Shown here in pieces: positions 46,019 through 60,334 of a DNA stretch of 64,000 nucleotides. The translations under genes and the position numbers were made by a program. The notes beneath the pieces are model-generated. The model was not told where the DNA came from. It did not search any database and saw only the letters and a program-made list of their open reading frames with translations. Numbering within the stretch: position 1 is the stretch's first letter; each line of letters starts with the position of its first letter. The DNA is taken from positions 1 through 64,000 of the forward strand of contig WIXG01000073.1 in NCBI GenBank assembly GCA_009869945.1, read 5' to 3'. The stretch is from Mesaphorura yosii (lineage: Eukaryota; Arthropoda; Collembola; Poduromorpha; Tullbergiidae).

Positions 46019-49000
46019 CTTGCTTATATGCTGTGTGGAATTTGAATTTGCAGCGTGGTTAATATTTGATTATTCGTGCTCTGAAGCAGTAACACGACCA
46101 GTTGATCTAAAATATTAAAGTGCGAATTTTACACCAGCACCAAGAAATATACTGTCCTCCAGCTGATTTTCTAATGATTTTCCAGCAATAATATGCGAGA
46201 ATTATGAAGCAACTAACGGCTTCTTGTAATTCTGTCTGAAACTTCATGCAACGACTGACTGCTTAATTCGAGTTTCCCTCATACTACCACTGTCTAATTG
46301 TCCATTTTCTCCCAATTTCGGTCACTCGCAGAAGCCAATGCGCGTTAGTTCTTAAAATAGATCTACTTTAGCCTTCTGTGTTTTGGTATTGTTCCATTCT
46401 TGGAGTATTGATTAATCAGTGATTGAATTTGTGGTACGTACCTGCTCGCTCTTGGAACCAAACCGATGAGTCGATCCGATCAATAAAATTAACAAAGGTT
46501 TCGTGCGATGAAGGAGCTTTACTGGAACACAAGATTAACTTGGTCGCATAAATTATCAAACTTAATACTTTAGCTAACCAGCTCTCATTGAAAATTTAAA
46601 CTACGAACTTGGAAAAATGAAAGATTAACGGCGGGCATCAACAGAAGGAAGAAAGTCGGAGTTTTATTGCAGTTTCTCCTTTCCACAGAAAAGAAAGATG
46701 TAGTCGGTCGGCAGTCAATAACGAGTATAGAACGAGCACGGTATACGAAGACACGGACTTTATGAGAGCTATGAACTATCAGTGCTTTACTCGCTTTTAC
46801 GTACGGTGCGCGGAACCTCCGAATTGGGATCGTGAATGTGAATAGAAGCGACAGCCACGCAACACAGGCAGACGAGCACGAGAGCTTTCTCTTTGTGCAT
46901 TTCAGCGACTTTCTCCACCAACAATCTAGACAAAGTTCCTGTCTCGTCCTGCTGTCAACATGCTTTCAGCGCACACAAAAATACCTGACCGAATTATGGC
47001 ATGTGATTTCATCATGTCATCGGGCTTGTGAGCTGAATTATTGAGCTGTCTGTCCTCGTTAGTTTAACATGGAAGAATTTGGAATCGGAACGAAAAACAG
47101 AGCGACCTCCATTAAAAGTATGCTTAACTATAGGCAGGAAACAAAGCCAATCAACGAGCGCATCGTAGTTCCAAAACCCCAATGGACTTACCAATGAAAG
47201 AAAGGATGCGAAGTGGAAAATGAAGCCAAGAAGGCTCGAGAAGGAATGTAAAAAGGTGGCTCGCAACGGCAATAATTAACAAAATGCTAATTTAATTGCC
47301 AAACTCCATTAATACTTTGGAACTGTTTCAGTTTCAAATTTTTATTTTATTCTAAAAGTGGTCTAAAGTGATTTTTCTTCCAGGATTGAGGCATTCCTTC
47401 GGCAGAGCTTGCCAAAAACTTGCAGCCTTGCGGCGTGCTGGATTCTGGAGAATTACAGACAAATGAAACAAAAAATGCATGTGATCATTTTCCAGAGTGC
47501 GTCCGCCATTCTCCGCAGTAAGAAGGTCACAGTTTTCAAACAAGTTTGCTGCATCGGATTTTGTATCATATCGTATCACATTTCCACTCATTGTCTCCTC
47601 GTATCCTGTAAACTAGCATCACAAAGCATCATTTTTTCTTGGCTCTGTTTCATTTTCAATTAACCCAGATTCGAGTTATGCTCTTTTCTCGTACATACGA
47701 GCTCAGAAAAGTCGGATCGAGTCTTGGCCGAGTAGGACAAAGTTTAAAGGCTTTCCAACTTGATTTGACTGCGAGTGCAGTATTTGTGAATAGTTTATAC
47801 GAAATACAAAGGCGAAATGTAGCAAGCGAACGAGTAATTTCTGGAATGAGGAAAAGGAGGAGAGAAAGGATGCGGGCGTACCCGTAATATGAGGCTATTA
47901 GCATGGAAAATACGAATTTGCAATTTGCACTGGATTCCGGCCCGAATGAAAATAATTTAAAAATCCATTCTTATAAAGGCCATGAGCAATATGCATGCAA
48001 TGAATTCATACGACAATTGATAGCATGAAAAATCGCATAGCATTTGTATTGCTTCGACTCAACAAATTTATAAAGCCTTTACAAGCCAGTAGCATTGCTT
48101 TGCGAGTCAGAAAATGATATTAGATTGCGAAGCATTTCCCGAGATCTTGGAGCAAGATCTTTCTTGATGTTCTACAGAGTCCGATTTGTCATCGTACTCG
48201 TACTCGAAACAAGAGGCCAGCATACAGCAGGCAGGCATGGATACACATTTGCCGAAATAAATTATGCAATTTCGGCAGACTCCACTTTATGCCAGCGACT
48301 CTTGTTTTTCTTTTCTACTCGCATCTTTCGCATCCGAATTTCCATTCCCAGTTGGCCGCTAGATTAGAATAACATGTGCGGGCACTTTCATCTCATTGCG
48401 ACTCGTGTACTCATGTTCTCATGTATAGCGCTGGCAATGGCTAATGTATCTGAATACAGATGAATTCAAATTAGTATTCTGTTGGTTTTGCTCGCGAGCT
48501 GAGTGCGCGTTGCTTATTACTCGTTGTTCATTGCTCATTGCTGGCCGCGGGTTCGGGTCTTTTCTAGTTGTAATATTCTGGCATAAAAATAATTACTCCA
48601 GGCCATTTTGCCAGGGCAGTGGGTAGTCCAATCATTGCGCAGCGTTTATCAAGCGTCTTGGAGCCAGAGTTTAAATTTATATTTTTCATTTTTCCCACTT
48701 GCGCTACCGGAATGAAGTGCGAGAATGCAATATGCAATGAATTTTAATGAATAATGAAGCCACATCCATACGTGAAATGAAACGAGTATTGACAAAGCAT
48801 TCCGAATATTGCATGTCCATTTTAATAAAATGTGTTTTGTTCTCAACGCGGCGGCGGCGTGGTTTTAATCACTCTACCGGCAAAGTACGCTCTGGACGAG
48901 CTCGACATTGGAATATGTAAATGCGTATGCAAGAATTTGCATGAATAATAATGACTTGACAACGACAACACGACGATTACAATGCGGCAAAATATATTAT

Positions 49001-49410
49001 TATAGAGTAATGAATGCGGTAAGCCCTGTAAGCTTCTTAGCAGATCTTCAGTGTGCTTATGGATTCGTTCTTGTCTGTCTGTCGATCCGTCCGTCTGTAT
49101 ACGTTATGTATTACATTTTTTTTGGAAACCGCCTCACGATTCAAATATAAATATGTTCACCGTAAAGCGAAATATTTCCTATGCTCGCCTAGGATCGCCG
49201 ACGAGCAGAGCTCAGATAGTATTGTAATATTACGCATTCGTTTTACAGACTCAGTTGAACAATGAATGAAGCATGTATCATTGAGTATCTATCGTTGTCA
49301 ACTCTCATACCTAGTGTTTGATGTGAAACTCGAGGATAATCAATTCAAACATAATCAATGTGGTCTCAATGAATTTTAAAAGCATGTCCGATCCAATCAT
49401 GTTATAGATG

Positions 49411-49602
49411 GAGCGGGTCGTTGCCCAATGCAGGATATTTCAGGAACGAAGGAGCAAGGGTGTTACAATTTTAAGACACATATCTGCGGTAATGACGTAG
49501 AAGTTGGAGCGGGTCGCTCTCCAATGCAGGATATTTCAGAAACGAAGAAGCAAGAGCGTTACAAGTATAAGCCACATACGCTAGGTCATCGTGCAGAAGT
49601 TC
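49411..49602 (+). repeat. 96-bp tandem duplication, in frame with a small ORF
   Basis: Two adjacent units start with GAGCGGGTCG at 49411 and 49507 (period 96 bp, about 80% similar). Because 96 is divisible by three, a plus-strand frame (about 49380-49613) encodes a repeated peptide: GAGRCPMQDISGTKEQ... then GAGRSPMQDISETKKQ..., ending AEVHSV. The family is unrecognised, and it is unclear whether it is translated. Confidence 0.6.
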
Positions 49603-52600
49603 ACAGTGTATAGTGACTGCTTGTTCCAGTAAGTGTTACCAAAGGGCAGGTCGCTTGACGTCCCACTACTAGTTGTGCTCCGATTCCGAGGCATCAGTTA
49701 AGAAGAATGATTCATATACTTGAAGATGTGCCCGTGTCTTTCATTTGTAATGAAGCATTATTTGCTGTGCAGTTGATCCTCTTCGCGTCAGACCAGTAAT
49801 CCAGTTTTGGAAAAATGGACCCCATCATGAATATGGAATTCCCGGCGACAAACATTACTTTCGACCTAAGCTGAAAGAAAGCACAAATTGCACGTATCAA
49901 CTTTCATTACGGCGGGTGGAAACGATAATTTGCACGAATTCCTACACACAACCCGCAAATGACGGCGGACGGGAAATTGCAATTTGGTCTCATTTACATT
50001 TTTGTCTTGTCACTTAATTATGTTGCGACTGAGGCCCGCAAACAATTATGAGCACGACCTACTTACGCGAAATTGAATTCTTAAGCAGCATGGAAATCTC
50101 CCGCACTGCGAATATTTTTTAAAGTTCATTCATTCTAGACTTAAGAATGCTTAATAGCGCTTTAGAACGCGAAAGTAGTGTACAGTGGAAAGCTGCTCGA
50201 CACAATTTGACGAGTGATTCAAAACATGTCAACTGTCAAATCCAAGCATTCTTAGTTAGTTGGAGTGAATTTTGGTGACAGCGAGTTTACACTTTCTCAT
50301 TCTTCCCCAGAAGCCCACTTTCGAATCTTCAAAGTTTTGCGAGGAAAAATTAACAGCCGCTTTCCCACATAATGCAGCAATGCAAGTTATTAGTACGGCC
50401 TAATTGGCTTTTTCCGGATTCTGTCTCATCCCGATTTCCCGATTGCGGGTTTTTGCGAAAGCACTCAATATGCCATTGCCAGCAGCACAAAGCAATGATC
50501 CATTTGTCTGCTTCATGTGATAAGACAAAAATATTCAGCACGTGCCTTGCAGCTTTCTAGGCACAAAACGTAGATCTTCTGCTCCTCAAGTCTCATTCGA
50601 CTTTTACATGCTACTAGATTTTATTTTCTCTTTAATTATAATCTCTTGTGATTTCTTCGGCTAGTCAGTAGACCCAAGCAACTGTCACCTGCTACAGTCG
50701 TAGCCGCAGCGAGAAGCGCAATTCCGTGATTCGAGTGTGAAATACTAATTAAGAAGTTTTTACGACTTTTCGGAAGCGATATTCAGAAACGAAGTCAATT
50801 GCCAACTAACTGCCTGCATGAAACCAAAAGCATGTATGCCATGCCAGAAGCATCTGGGTCTTTGGTGAAAGCCACAAAATCAAGATTCGGTCGTGCCGAT
50901 ACCAAATGGTGACATTTACCGCATCGCACCAACTAACAAAACTAGTGCTGAACAAGCACGAAACATCCTTGAAAGTATCCGAACTCCAACAAATTGCTTG
51001 CATGTAAATCAGGCTAAACGTTTTGCATAGCAATTGCAATTTAATCAATGGAGGCGGGCGTGCGGAACCAATTTCGTTAGGAATCCTCGTGCACCGATTT
51101 TCTTCCTCACAGGGCCCAAGACGAAAGCCAGGCAGCCATTGAGTTAAAACTGAATTGCATTATCCTTCTTATGTTTCGTGTAGTGTAGCGTAGGAACGAG
51201 TAAACAAGCGATGGCCGAGACGATCGCATCGCGTCGCAACACATGTGCTGTTATTAGACGAAATCCTTTGTAATTTAACATAACAAGACCCAGTAGAACA
51301 ATAATTGAAAACTTCGACGCGTCCAAGCCCGTGGCCCATTCCAATAAGATGGGCATGCTACATGTGTAACGTGTTGATCTGTGCCAATGCCGATGCCTTT
51401 GCTTTGTGCTGTTCAGTCAGAACGGATGGACAAAATGTGTTTATAAAAAGACCCTATGATAATATTTACTTTGCAAAGGTAATAAAAATACCAAAGAGAC
51501 AAGAACGAGCCGTAAAGGAAGTTGTATCGTTGCCGTTGACGTTGACTGGTGAAAGTTGGCGTCGGCCAACTTGGCTTGGGCCCGATCGGCGGACGAACAC
51601 ATCGAAAAGCAACATAAAAGCCATCGGACGCCGTGCGTCGTAGCGATTCTCAGGAAACAACATAAAATCCTCCAAGTGCGACCTTATTTCGTGCGCCTTG
51701 GCCTACAGACTTCCATTGTTGTTGTTTTTATGGATCGAGAAAGGCAGAAATAATACAATAATAAAAGTTGGATATTTCACGTGCCGCCGTCGCTCGCTGC
51801 ATTTGCGTTCTGCCTTCTGTGAAAGTGGAAGATGACAGAAAAGAACGGCAGAATATTTATACACTTGGCAAAAGCAAAAGGCAAAGGTTCCTTTGGGTTT
51901 GGCTCGCTTCGCTGCTTCACATGGTGCTATGACTGTCTTATGTTTACACTTTGTTCGAAGTGTCATAGCGCACGCATAAAAAGAGCCTCGCTATTTGCAA
52001 ATGCGAATTTGCATTGCCGTAACTCGGCACGGCATGGCGGTGGCCTGCCTGGTCTGTTCTTTGTCTTTCCATTGCTTACGTCTTAAAACCGATATTGCTC
52101 ATAATAGAAAAGTGAGCCTAGCCGACTGAATAAAAAATGAAAGAAAGTCATCATCTCATCATCACTTCGCATTGCCGCCGTGGCGTGCGTCGCACACGAT
52201 TCAGCGTGTACGTGTTTAACCATCCCTTCGTCGACTTCAATGCCAAATCAACTCACGACCGAGTCACGATCGACATGACGGCGTGTAAATGTAAACTCGA
52301 TCGCGCTCCAGCTCGCTCGACTCGAAGTCCCCGCGTGCGTACGTCGTCGTACGTACAAGTGAAAGCTTTCATCATCATTAATGTGATGAAACTTCATTTT
52401 CTCTTGGCCTTGCTGCTATGCTAGAGAGATGAGATGACTCTCATTTAACACGCGTGCTGAGCTGGCGTGGTGTAGCGTGGGTTAGCGGTGTGGCTGTGGC
52501 GCGCGACTGTGGGTGATCTCGAGTGTGATGAGCTCAATTCCATTTCTTCTCAGTTCCAGATCCAGCAGCAGATCTCGATACTCAACGCTTATGCTAAAGC

Positions 52601-54947
52601 TACGCCATGTACACGCATCTCACTGACTAAATGCAATAATATAGATTGTAGTCGCGCTGGCAGTAAGTAATACGACGCTTCTCTGGAGAATACTAAAGAA
52701 AAATCGAGAATCTTATTTTTATTCGTCAAGAGGCGCTCAAGAACAAACGTGCCCTTGCCTCTCTCGCAATGCAGCACTCAAGTCAAAGTCAAAAGCCAAA
52801 TGCCAAACCCCAACTCATCGACGAGACGATTTCGCATTTAGCATTTCGCTGTTAAGCTCTCGCCCTGCGATGCGATGCAAATTATGTTATTGGAGTTTAA
52901 ATACCAAAAGTCCTCGAGTGGAATGCAAGGCGAATTCATTCCTCCAAGGTTTTCTTTTCGTTTTCGCAAATGAAATCAAGTTGGTTCCGAGGAGAAAGAT
53001 GAAAGCTTCTTTCATACCTTCTTCGACAGCTGCACGGAAAGAAAAGGCCATGAGCTTGCCTTTCTCCTTCACATCTTTGCCGTGTGATCGTGATCAGTGC
53101 GGCAGTTGTATTATTTATGTACAGCTCACAGTTTATTCATGCCACGAAGTACTCCGTGCCGTTCTCGACTGCAAATCATCTAATAGGAGCTGGCATGGAT
53201 TCGCTGGCCTGCGATGCCGTATGACATTGACATAATAATATAATATCATTACAGAACACGGAAGCCTTGGCTTTGGCTTTGGCTTTTCGTTGAGCTGTCT
53301 TGCCGCTTCGACGGTAAAGAACATAAGACTTTTATGATGCCAAAATTTGTCATACAGAAAGTACACAGCCGGAGACAAGAAAGAAGGCAAGAAATCTTGT
53401 TCTTATTTTTCGTACGCGCGTGTACGCGTTCTCGAGACACACATGCCACGACTACTAACAACAACACCAAAACCCAAGACGGTCTTGGGTCTCGGTCTTG
53501 TCGTGAGTTCATCTTATTTGCTATTGCCATTTGCGCTGCGCTGCTACTGCGTTAAGTACAGCAGCAGTACAAATATAAAGACGTCGCATGCTGTGCTTGC
53601 TGCGTTTCTGTACCGTCTGGTTCTAGTGTGTGCCCGAAGAAAGTGCAAAAGAATGAAACGCGATTGCGACTGGAGTTGCTGACTGAGCGGAGCAATGTGA
53701 GTCTCATTCTCGATTTAGTCGCAGTTCTTTTTAAATACTGCTCGCACGCGTTTCCAGTTTCTTGTTCTGCTCGTTCGCTCCTGTGTGACTGCACTCCAAA
53801 ACATGTGCGTTATGAAGTAGGAAACCGTTTGTGTTTAAGTGATCGTGTGCAAGTTGCGAGTTTGGTTAGCGCATAACTGGCAAATTGACACTTTACCAGA
53901 CCGCATCGCTTCAGTATCACCAATGTACTGAACAAACCCATACTCATACAAACGTTTTAACGCGACGAGTGCAGTGCAAGTGCGGGGTTCGTTCAGTTCA
54001 GTCATCGTGTGAGCATGGTCTAGTTTATATCATCAGGAAATTTCTTTCTCAGCGCAGCAGCGGTTTCTTTTCTCAAGGCAAGACAGCCGTCCGCCGCCGC
54101 GTGCAGTGGTCGCGTTGTGCTAGCAGCCGACAAGTCCTTTCATTAACAGCTTTAACCTCAACCTCAAACTGAACTAGGAATTGTTGTCACCAGTTTCTAG
54201 TCTCCATTCATACTTCATCGTTTTTGAGTGTAAAGTGACTTAAAAGGTTTTCCATAACCCTTAATAGTTTTTAATCCCATTTTCCCATCAACAGCCTGGC
54301 GTGTGATGCAAACAACAGCATTTTAGACAACAATGCGCGGTTGTATGCTTCGGTGTTCGGTAATCAAACTACGGCGAAATTGGGTTCATTCTCTTTAAGT
54401 GATAGCAAAGGAAACATAGTCGCAGCGCACCGAGGAAAGTGAAAGCTTGTGTCTTTCGTAGTATCGTAGCGTAGGCGTGGGTTGGAATTTTGAATGCTTG
54501 CAAATCTTGTCGTCTTCAATTGGATTCAATTTCCGAACTGAAAGAATTCCTGCCCTACTCCTTCAGTCAGTTTCGCTGCACGTGTACCCGTTTGTTTAAT
54601 AATCCCGACTGCGCTGCGTATTTGTCAACTTTCGAATGACAGTGAGAAAAAGTGAAGTCAAGTTGCAAGTTAATAACTCAAGTGGCAAGCAAGAGAAATT
54701 GTTCTTTAATTCAATAAAAGGTGAAGAAAGTATCAAGTCAAGAGAGAGAAAGTTGACAACAAGGCAAGTCAAAACTTTTCCCATGCTTTCCTTACGGCTG
54801 CATTGAAATGCCAAAACCCTTTCGCCATTTCTTTGTAAAATTGTAGGGAAACTTGTTTTAAAAATTCGTTAACTCGTAAACGTAAACTCGTCTAAAAGTT
54901 GTGCGAATTGAGAAAGTTGATACTAATAAGTTTTGAAAGAAGTTGTG

Positions 54948-54963
54948 CGACGACGACGACGAC
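54948..54963. repeat. (CGA)n microsatellite
   Basis: Five tandem CGA units plus one base. A similar run lies at 41805-41820. Confidence 0.7.
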
Positions 54964-57900
54964 TACGTGTTTACGTATTTACGTTGTGTGGGTCCTTTGA
55001 GACACGACGAGATCCTGTTCACAATGATAGCTTTAACCTCATCAGTGTCTTTTCCTTTACTTAAACAATCGTGGACGCGTGGACATGTGGACTTGTTGAT
55101 TTTGCATTTTCTACCGCCTTGGCATTGGCATGGCCAGCCAAATGCAATGAGAGCGAATTAGATTAATGAAAGGGTTGCTTCCGCCTGTTTGCTGACTTGT
55201 GCCTTTGTGCTTGGCCGTCGTCGTCATCGTCGTCCAGCGTTCTTTTCTTGCAGTTTTGAGTTGTAGCGATATTTTGTAGTCTGACGTGAAGGACATGACA
55301 TTTTATGATTTTACAAAGCATGGCGACCAATTTCCTTGTGAGCACAAGAGCGAAATGTTAAATGTGCGTGCTGGTCGCTCAAATGCCAAGACAGCCTTTC
55401 AGAGCGAGGCGAGCAATCGAGCAAACTCAGGTTGTTGGTCTCGGACTCTGATGGAATGGCACGACACAACTTTTGCCAATGCCCGTGCAGAATTATGCTT
55501 ATGAAAATATTTCACACGTACGCGCACATTTGCACTGCAAAGTATTCGATTGAGTTGTTCGATGGCGATCACCAACCACACCAAGCCCCGCCAGCACACC
55601 AGCCAGGCAGGCGGACACGCTAAGAAATCCTGGCGTGAGTGCGCGGCCCGACGAGAACACGCCAGGCACGCAGGGAAAGAAAGTCCGTCGCGAGAATTAT
55701 TATAATAATTATGTGGCTCGAATAAAAGCGCAAGGAGGAAGAAGGAAATTGTTCCCACAACATAAACCATAATAATTGCACACATAATCATAATCATTTT
55801 GCACCATTGTGCTCTGCTGCTTTTTATTTGTTCAGCATTTGCTCATTCTATTCGTAACGTTTTGGCGCTTGCTTAGCTTGGGAAAGTTTATGCCACCCTA
55901 GCCCAAGCATGTAATTTTGATCTGTACAATGTAAGAAATTAAACCGCTGGAAAACAAGTGTCGTGGCAGAGACGGTCACGCCGATGGCCACGGTCAGTTT
56001 TTGATTGTGCTGCGTTCAACTTGAATTTGTTCAATCTTCTTAATAAATTCAAAAGCTTTCAGTAGAAGTTATCATTTTTCAGAACTCGAATGCATAATTC
56101 GCTAGCACGATTAGCCAAATATGAAATTCTAGCATTCGTATCGGCACAAAAGTTATAAGCGTCAGTTGTTTTGCTCGTGTCCGTGTCTAGTCCAGTCATT
56201 TGCTTGTACACGTAGTACAAATACCAAATACACGTATTATACCGTGGACACATGCATTTTGCATCTGTGCACACAGTCGACAGTCTGCACACTTGCATGC
56301 CTGGTTTCGCTTATTAGCTCAGCCGAACCTCCACACGAAATTAACACCAGCAAAGCAATAGCATCCAATTTATTTTCATTTCAGAAGGTATTAATGAGCT
56401 GTCAAGTCGAAGTAGAAGTCGCAGTCGAAATCGTGTTTGTGTTCCTGCATGTGGAAGGCCAAGCTAAATTTTATTGACGACTCACTAGTTGTGGCCATTA
56501 ACTAAAGCCAACAGCTACATCTACGGCTATGACTGTTAGGCTGGTTAATGAATGTAAGCTCTGATGCAGATGCACGAACATAAATGGCAACGAAATGACT
56601 GTCTAATGCGATACGATGCGCTAAAAGCCTGCTGCAGTGCACATTAACATTTTCCACGGTAATGGAATGGAAATGGTGTCATGTTCCTGCCCTGCTGTGT
56701 GCTGTGCAAGTGCTGAGCTTTTAAAGGCAATTAATTAAAGATGTATAGACTGTCCATTGCGCCAGCCTCGCTAACTCATATTGCACAACAGGAATTGGCT
56801 GACCCGAGCTCAAGAGTACTGATTGGCTGACGGATTGGCTGACTTACATAAACTCCCAATTCGCAATTTGTCGCCCTGTCTCCTGCTAATTCACTCTGTA
56901 TTAAGTAGTGACCACTAATTCGTATCGGAGCAGAAATTTCGAAACACAGAATTGTTGAAGCTGCTATTTTGTGTACGAGCAGCAAATTGCCATGATCATG
57001 ATCGGATTATGTGTCGTGAAAAGACACACAACAAGCAATATTTCTAGAGATTAAACTGCGCCTTATTGTCTCGAAATCAATTTCTCTTGTATTCTCAGCT
57101 TTACTGAGCACTCCTTTGTAATTGAGAATCGCTCGGCATATGGCAATGTCAGTAAGAAGATTACAACCAATATGATTGAATTTCTGCCATGCGTACTACG
57201 CTTTCTGGCTTACTCCGTTAACCGGCTCAAATGTGATGTGAACAGATTTTTTAAATTGCCAGATTATTACTTTCAAAGCTGGTCTACAGGATATTAAATT
57301 TTAAACGGTACTGCCGCCATACGCAAGCCGAGCAGAGTCCAGCAGTCAATACGGCAATTACGCGGCAGCCAAAAAAACGAAAAGCAATAAAAATCTAATT
57401 TTCAGAGTCGGTGAACCATGAAGCCAGTAGACAGCAAGTGGCAAGGCTTTTGCAATGCCCGACTCTCAAAATCCCTTCCGTTCGCGTTCTTCGTCTTCTA
57501 TCGTCTTCTTCTTTCTAAATAGTAATGATAGTAATTACAAATTACAAACGAATCACGCCCATAATCTTCGTCCTTCATTCCACACATTTGCGATTTGCGA
57601 CTTGCCATTTGAGAATTAAATAGCTCAAGCGCACATGCAAAGACAATGGCGGCCTGCTGACAGTTTGGCGACTTGAGGTTGAGGTGACATGCAGACGCAG
57701 ACGGAGTCGCAGAATGCGCACGTGTTTAATGACATATACACATAAGTTCTTAACCTGATTCTCGGCTCGAATGAATTCTTCCCAGTCAAGTTAGCACAGT
57801 TGATTTATCCCAAGACAAATGCGCGTGCATGATTTTTTTTTACAGACTCCTGCCGTTGCCGTGTACCCGACGCAGTGAGTCACACTAATTCAAGTCGACT

Positions 57901-59124
57901 TGACTTGCCAAACCTGTCTCGAAATTCACACGGTAGTCGACGGAAAAGACGGCTTAATCTTAACCACGAGCGGACGGCCGCATGCGAGTAATTCAGTTTT
58001 TATTGGCAGCCGCAACCGCGACAGACTTTAATTCTGGCTTGTAATTAAATGACAACCCATCTAAAATGCTAATTTAGGTTTACTCGATGCCCAGTTGAAT
58101 TTGCCAATGCCAGTAAAGTTTTAGGAAAGACGTACGCCGTTACCTTTCGTCTCAATACTTTGCATAATACTGTTAAAGGTAGTATAGGTTGGTCCAACTG
58201 AGGTTGGTATATTGTGTAGACTGAGGTATTAATTCGCGAATTGATAAATTGACAGGGGATACTGTACTTCATAATTCTCAGAACAAAATGATTACTTAAA
58301 TGCTCACTCTGCCCAGTACTCGCGTGAGAGTGTTGAGAGCCGTGTGTTGAATCTTTGTGCTTTATACTGGCTCAGTGGCCTAGCCGGATAGAATCAGAAC
58401 CAGCAAAAGCTGTTGGCTCGCTTGAACGCATTTTTGTGAAACTTGAGCTCTTTCTCGCTCGTCGCACAAAAGTTCATCATCTGTTCGACTGTTGTCAGAT
58501 GTTCTGTTGTGTGCTGCTCTTTTGTGCACCTCATTCAGCCAACACTCGTTGTTTCTGCATCCACGAATCCTGTTGCGCTGCTGCGGGTGCTCTAATTTTT
58601 TGAATTCAGACTCTTCATTTCGCCTACCTGCCTGTCCGCTCGCGTAGGATAGACTTTTTAGACTCGTTGTCGCAGAAGAAGCCAAAAGTTTCGACCTTTT
58701 TATTTACAATTCGTGACAATATTTACGGTTTGTTTACGTAAGACGGAATCGAGCGTCTCACTTTGGTGGCCTTAAAATTAGTGCGCAGACGTTTAGTCAA
58801 CTCTAAATTAACTCAGTGTTTGGTTCATTAATTTTAGATAAGCGACCAATCAACGCAAGACGCCAACAATTTGTGTACAGTTCGCCGTTTGCCTTCGCCT
58901 TCGTCTCTTGATTGAAACAAATTGGGATCTTATTGGATGGAAATTTTCCACAACGCAGTGCAGTGTTTTCGTGGAACGGTTCCAAGTGCCATATTCATAA
59001 TGATTTGACATTTGTGAGAGTGAACGCAAGACTTCACAGACTTTTATAGACTTGGATTCGAGTGACTCGAGAACTGATTCACTCGGCGCGGGTAATTTCC
59101 ACATTGCAGTCCGTTTCGAATAGC

Positions 59125-60334
59125 ATGGCCGAAATGTTGCGACCAAATGTCGTTGAGATCAAGCCGGAGAGTTTACCTCCGTCGATGGGAGGCTCTCCGA
59201 CATCGACAGCGACGGCTCCAGCATCAATTCTGTCCTCAGCAAATAACGCGGCTCCAGCTCGGAGCAACAGCCTAATCAACCCTGCAGTCAGTGATAATGG
59301 TCTAAACAACACGATAATCACGCCTCCACCGCCGTCAAACACGAGTCTGACGCAAAGCTCGACACCAGTCGGAGCGCCGATCATCGACGCAAGTTGTAGC
59401 ATTAATCAGCTCGTTCAAGACCAACAGGACCTGACCATCATACCAAAACTGATACCCGTTCTTCCGCCGAGATCACAATGTGTCTACACGGAGTGCTACT
59501 GGTAAGTCAATGTTGTCTTTCTTCTCTGCTCTGCACTTGGCACGTCTTCATGTATTCCCTTGTCTTTCACTTTTGTAATTAATTTCTTGGAGAATTGGCT
59601 TTCTTAGCAATTTGCTGTACAAGAATTCAAGTAGTTTGCTGAATTGAACCCATTCTTGAGACCGTTAACTTTGTAGCGTGCTTCTAACGAGTAACGAGGC
59701 CAGAAGCGTGCCGAGACTGAGACTGCCACGTCCGGAATTTCTGCGCTGTCCCTATCCTTATTATAAATTGGACGAATCATTTTGGTAATCTTCACTTGAA
59801 CACAAAAGACCAAACTCATGTTGCCCGTTCCACAATGCCCTGCTGGATAATAAGATTTTCATATCCACATTCAAGAGCCTCCCATTATGAACATCATTAA
59901 TCATGTCTTTCCCACAGAATTCTTGTACTGGTTTTTATATTTTGATAAAGGATAATGGATTTTTGATGTTTAATAATGTTTTCATTTCCATTCGTCATTT
60001 ATTATTACATTTTGTAGCATTGTACAGGATGAACTATGAACCATAAACATAATCGTCCATCATCCGCTCAGCTTTTCGGTTTTGCTTTCCCCGTTCTCTT
60101 TCTTGTGATCTTCGCTTTTACTGCATACATGCAAGGCGATATTAAAATCTTAATTTTTTTCCTTGTTCTTTGTATTTCAGTGAGGAGAATATATGGAAGC
60201 TGTGTGATAAAATATGCGCCGACTACTCAACTGAAATTGACTATTGCCAAGTTGCTTTCATATCCAACCCAAAGAGGATGGTGCCGCTTTGGAGACAAAA
60301 ATCTGGAAAGAATGAAGAGAAATTAGCACTTTGG
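59125..60334 (+). CDS. NTAQ1: Protein N-terminal glutamine amidohydrolase, 5' part (NTAQ1)
   Basis: Two coding exons (59125-59501 and 60181-60334) are in phase. NTAQ1 deamidates N-terminal Gln to Glu in the Arg/N-degron pathway. The family signature spans the intron: CVYTECYC|EENIWKLCD, followed by VAFISNPKRMVPLWRQKSG and KLALW. The Cys at residue 126 (TGC-TGT split by the intron) corresponds to the catalytic nucleophile. The expected next exon, starting DYHV and carrying the catalytic His, was not found before 64000, so the gene runs off the right edge. Upstream of the signature is a Pro/Ser/Thr/Asn-rich extension of about 115 residues (for example TPPPPSNTSLTQSSTPVG), absent from the roughly 200-aa vertebrate enzyme. 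ATG 59125 is chosen because it has a good context; an upstream in-frame ATG at 59062 is possible. Confidence 0.88.

Larger units (their letters stand above)
46019..59124. other. Gene-poor region, about 13 kb, upstream of ISOC1-like and NTAQ1
   Basis: The two flanking genes are divergent, so this is the 5' flank of both. I found no exon of a recognisable protein. Contents worth noting: a two-unit 96-bp tandem repeat at 49411-49602, a (CGA)n run at 54948-54963 and three ATTGGCTGAC copies at 56793-56843. Longer ORFs such as 55399-55797 (minus, 132 codons) are unsupported. Many words such as GCATTCG, TTTGCAT and AATTAATT recur, as in insect-like regulatory DNA. Confidence 0.5.

Noticed and set aside
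55399..55797. 132-codon minus-strand ORF with a hydrophobic start
   Set aside because: No domain, no codon bias, no splice-consistent partners; lies in low-complexity non-coding sequence.
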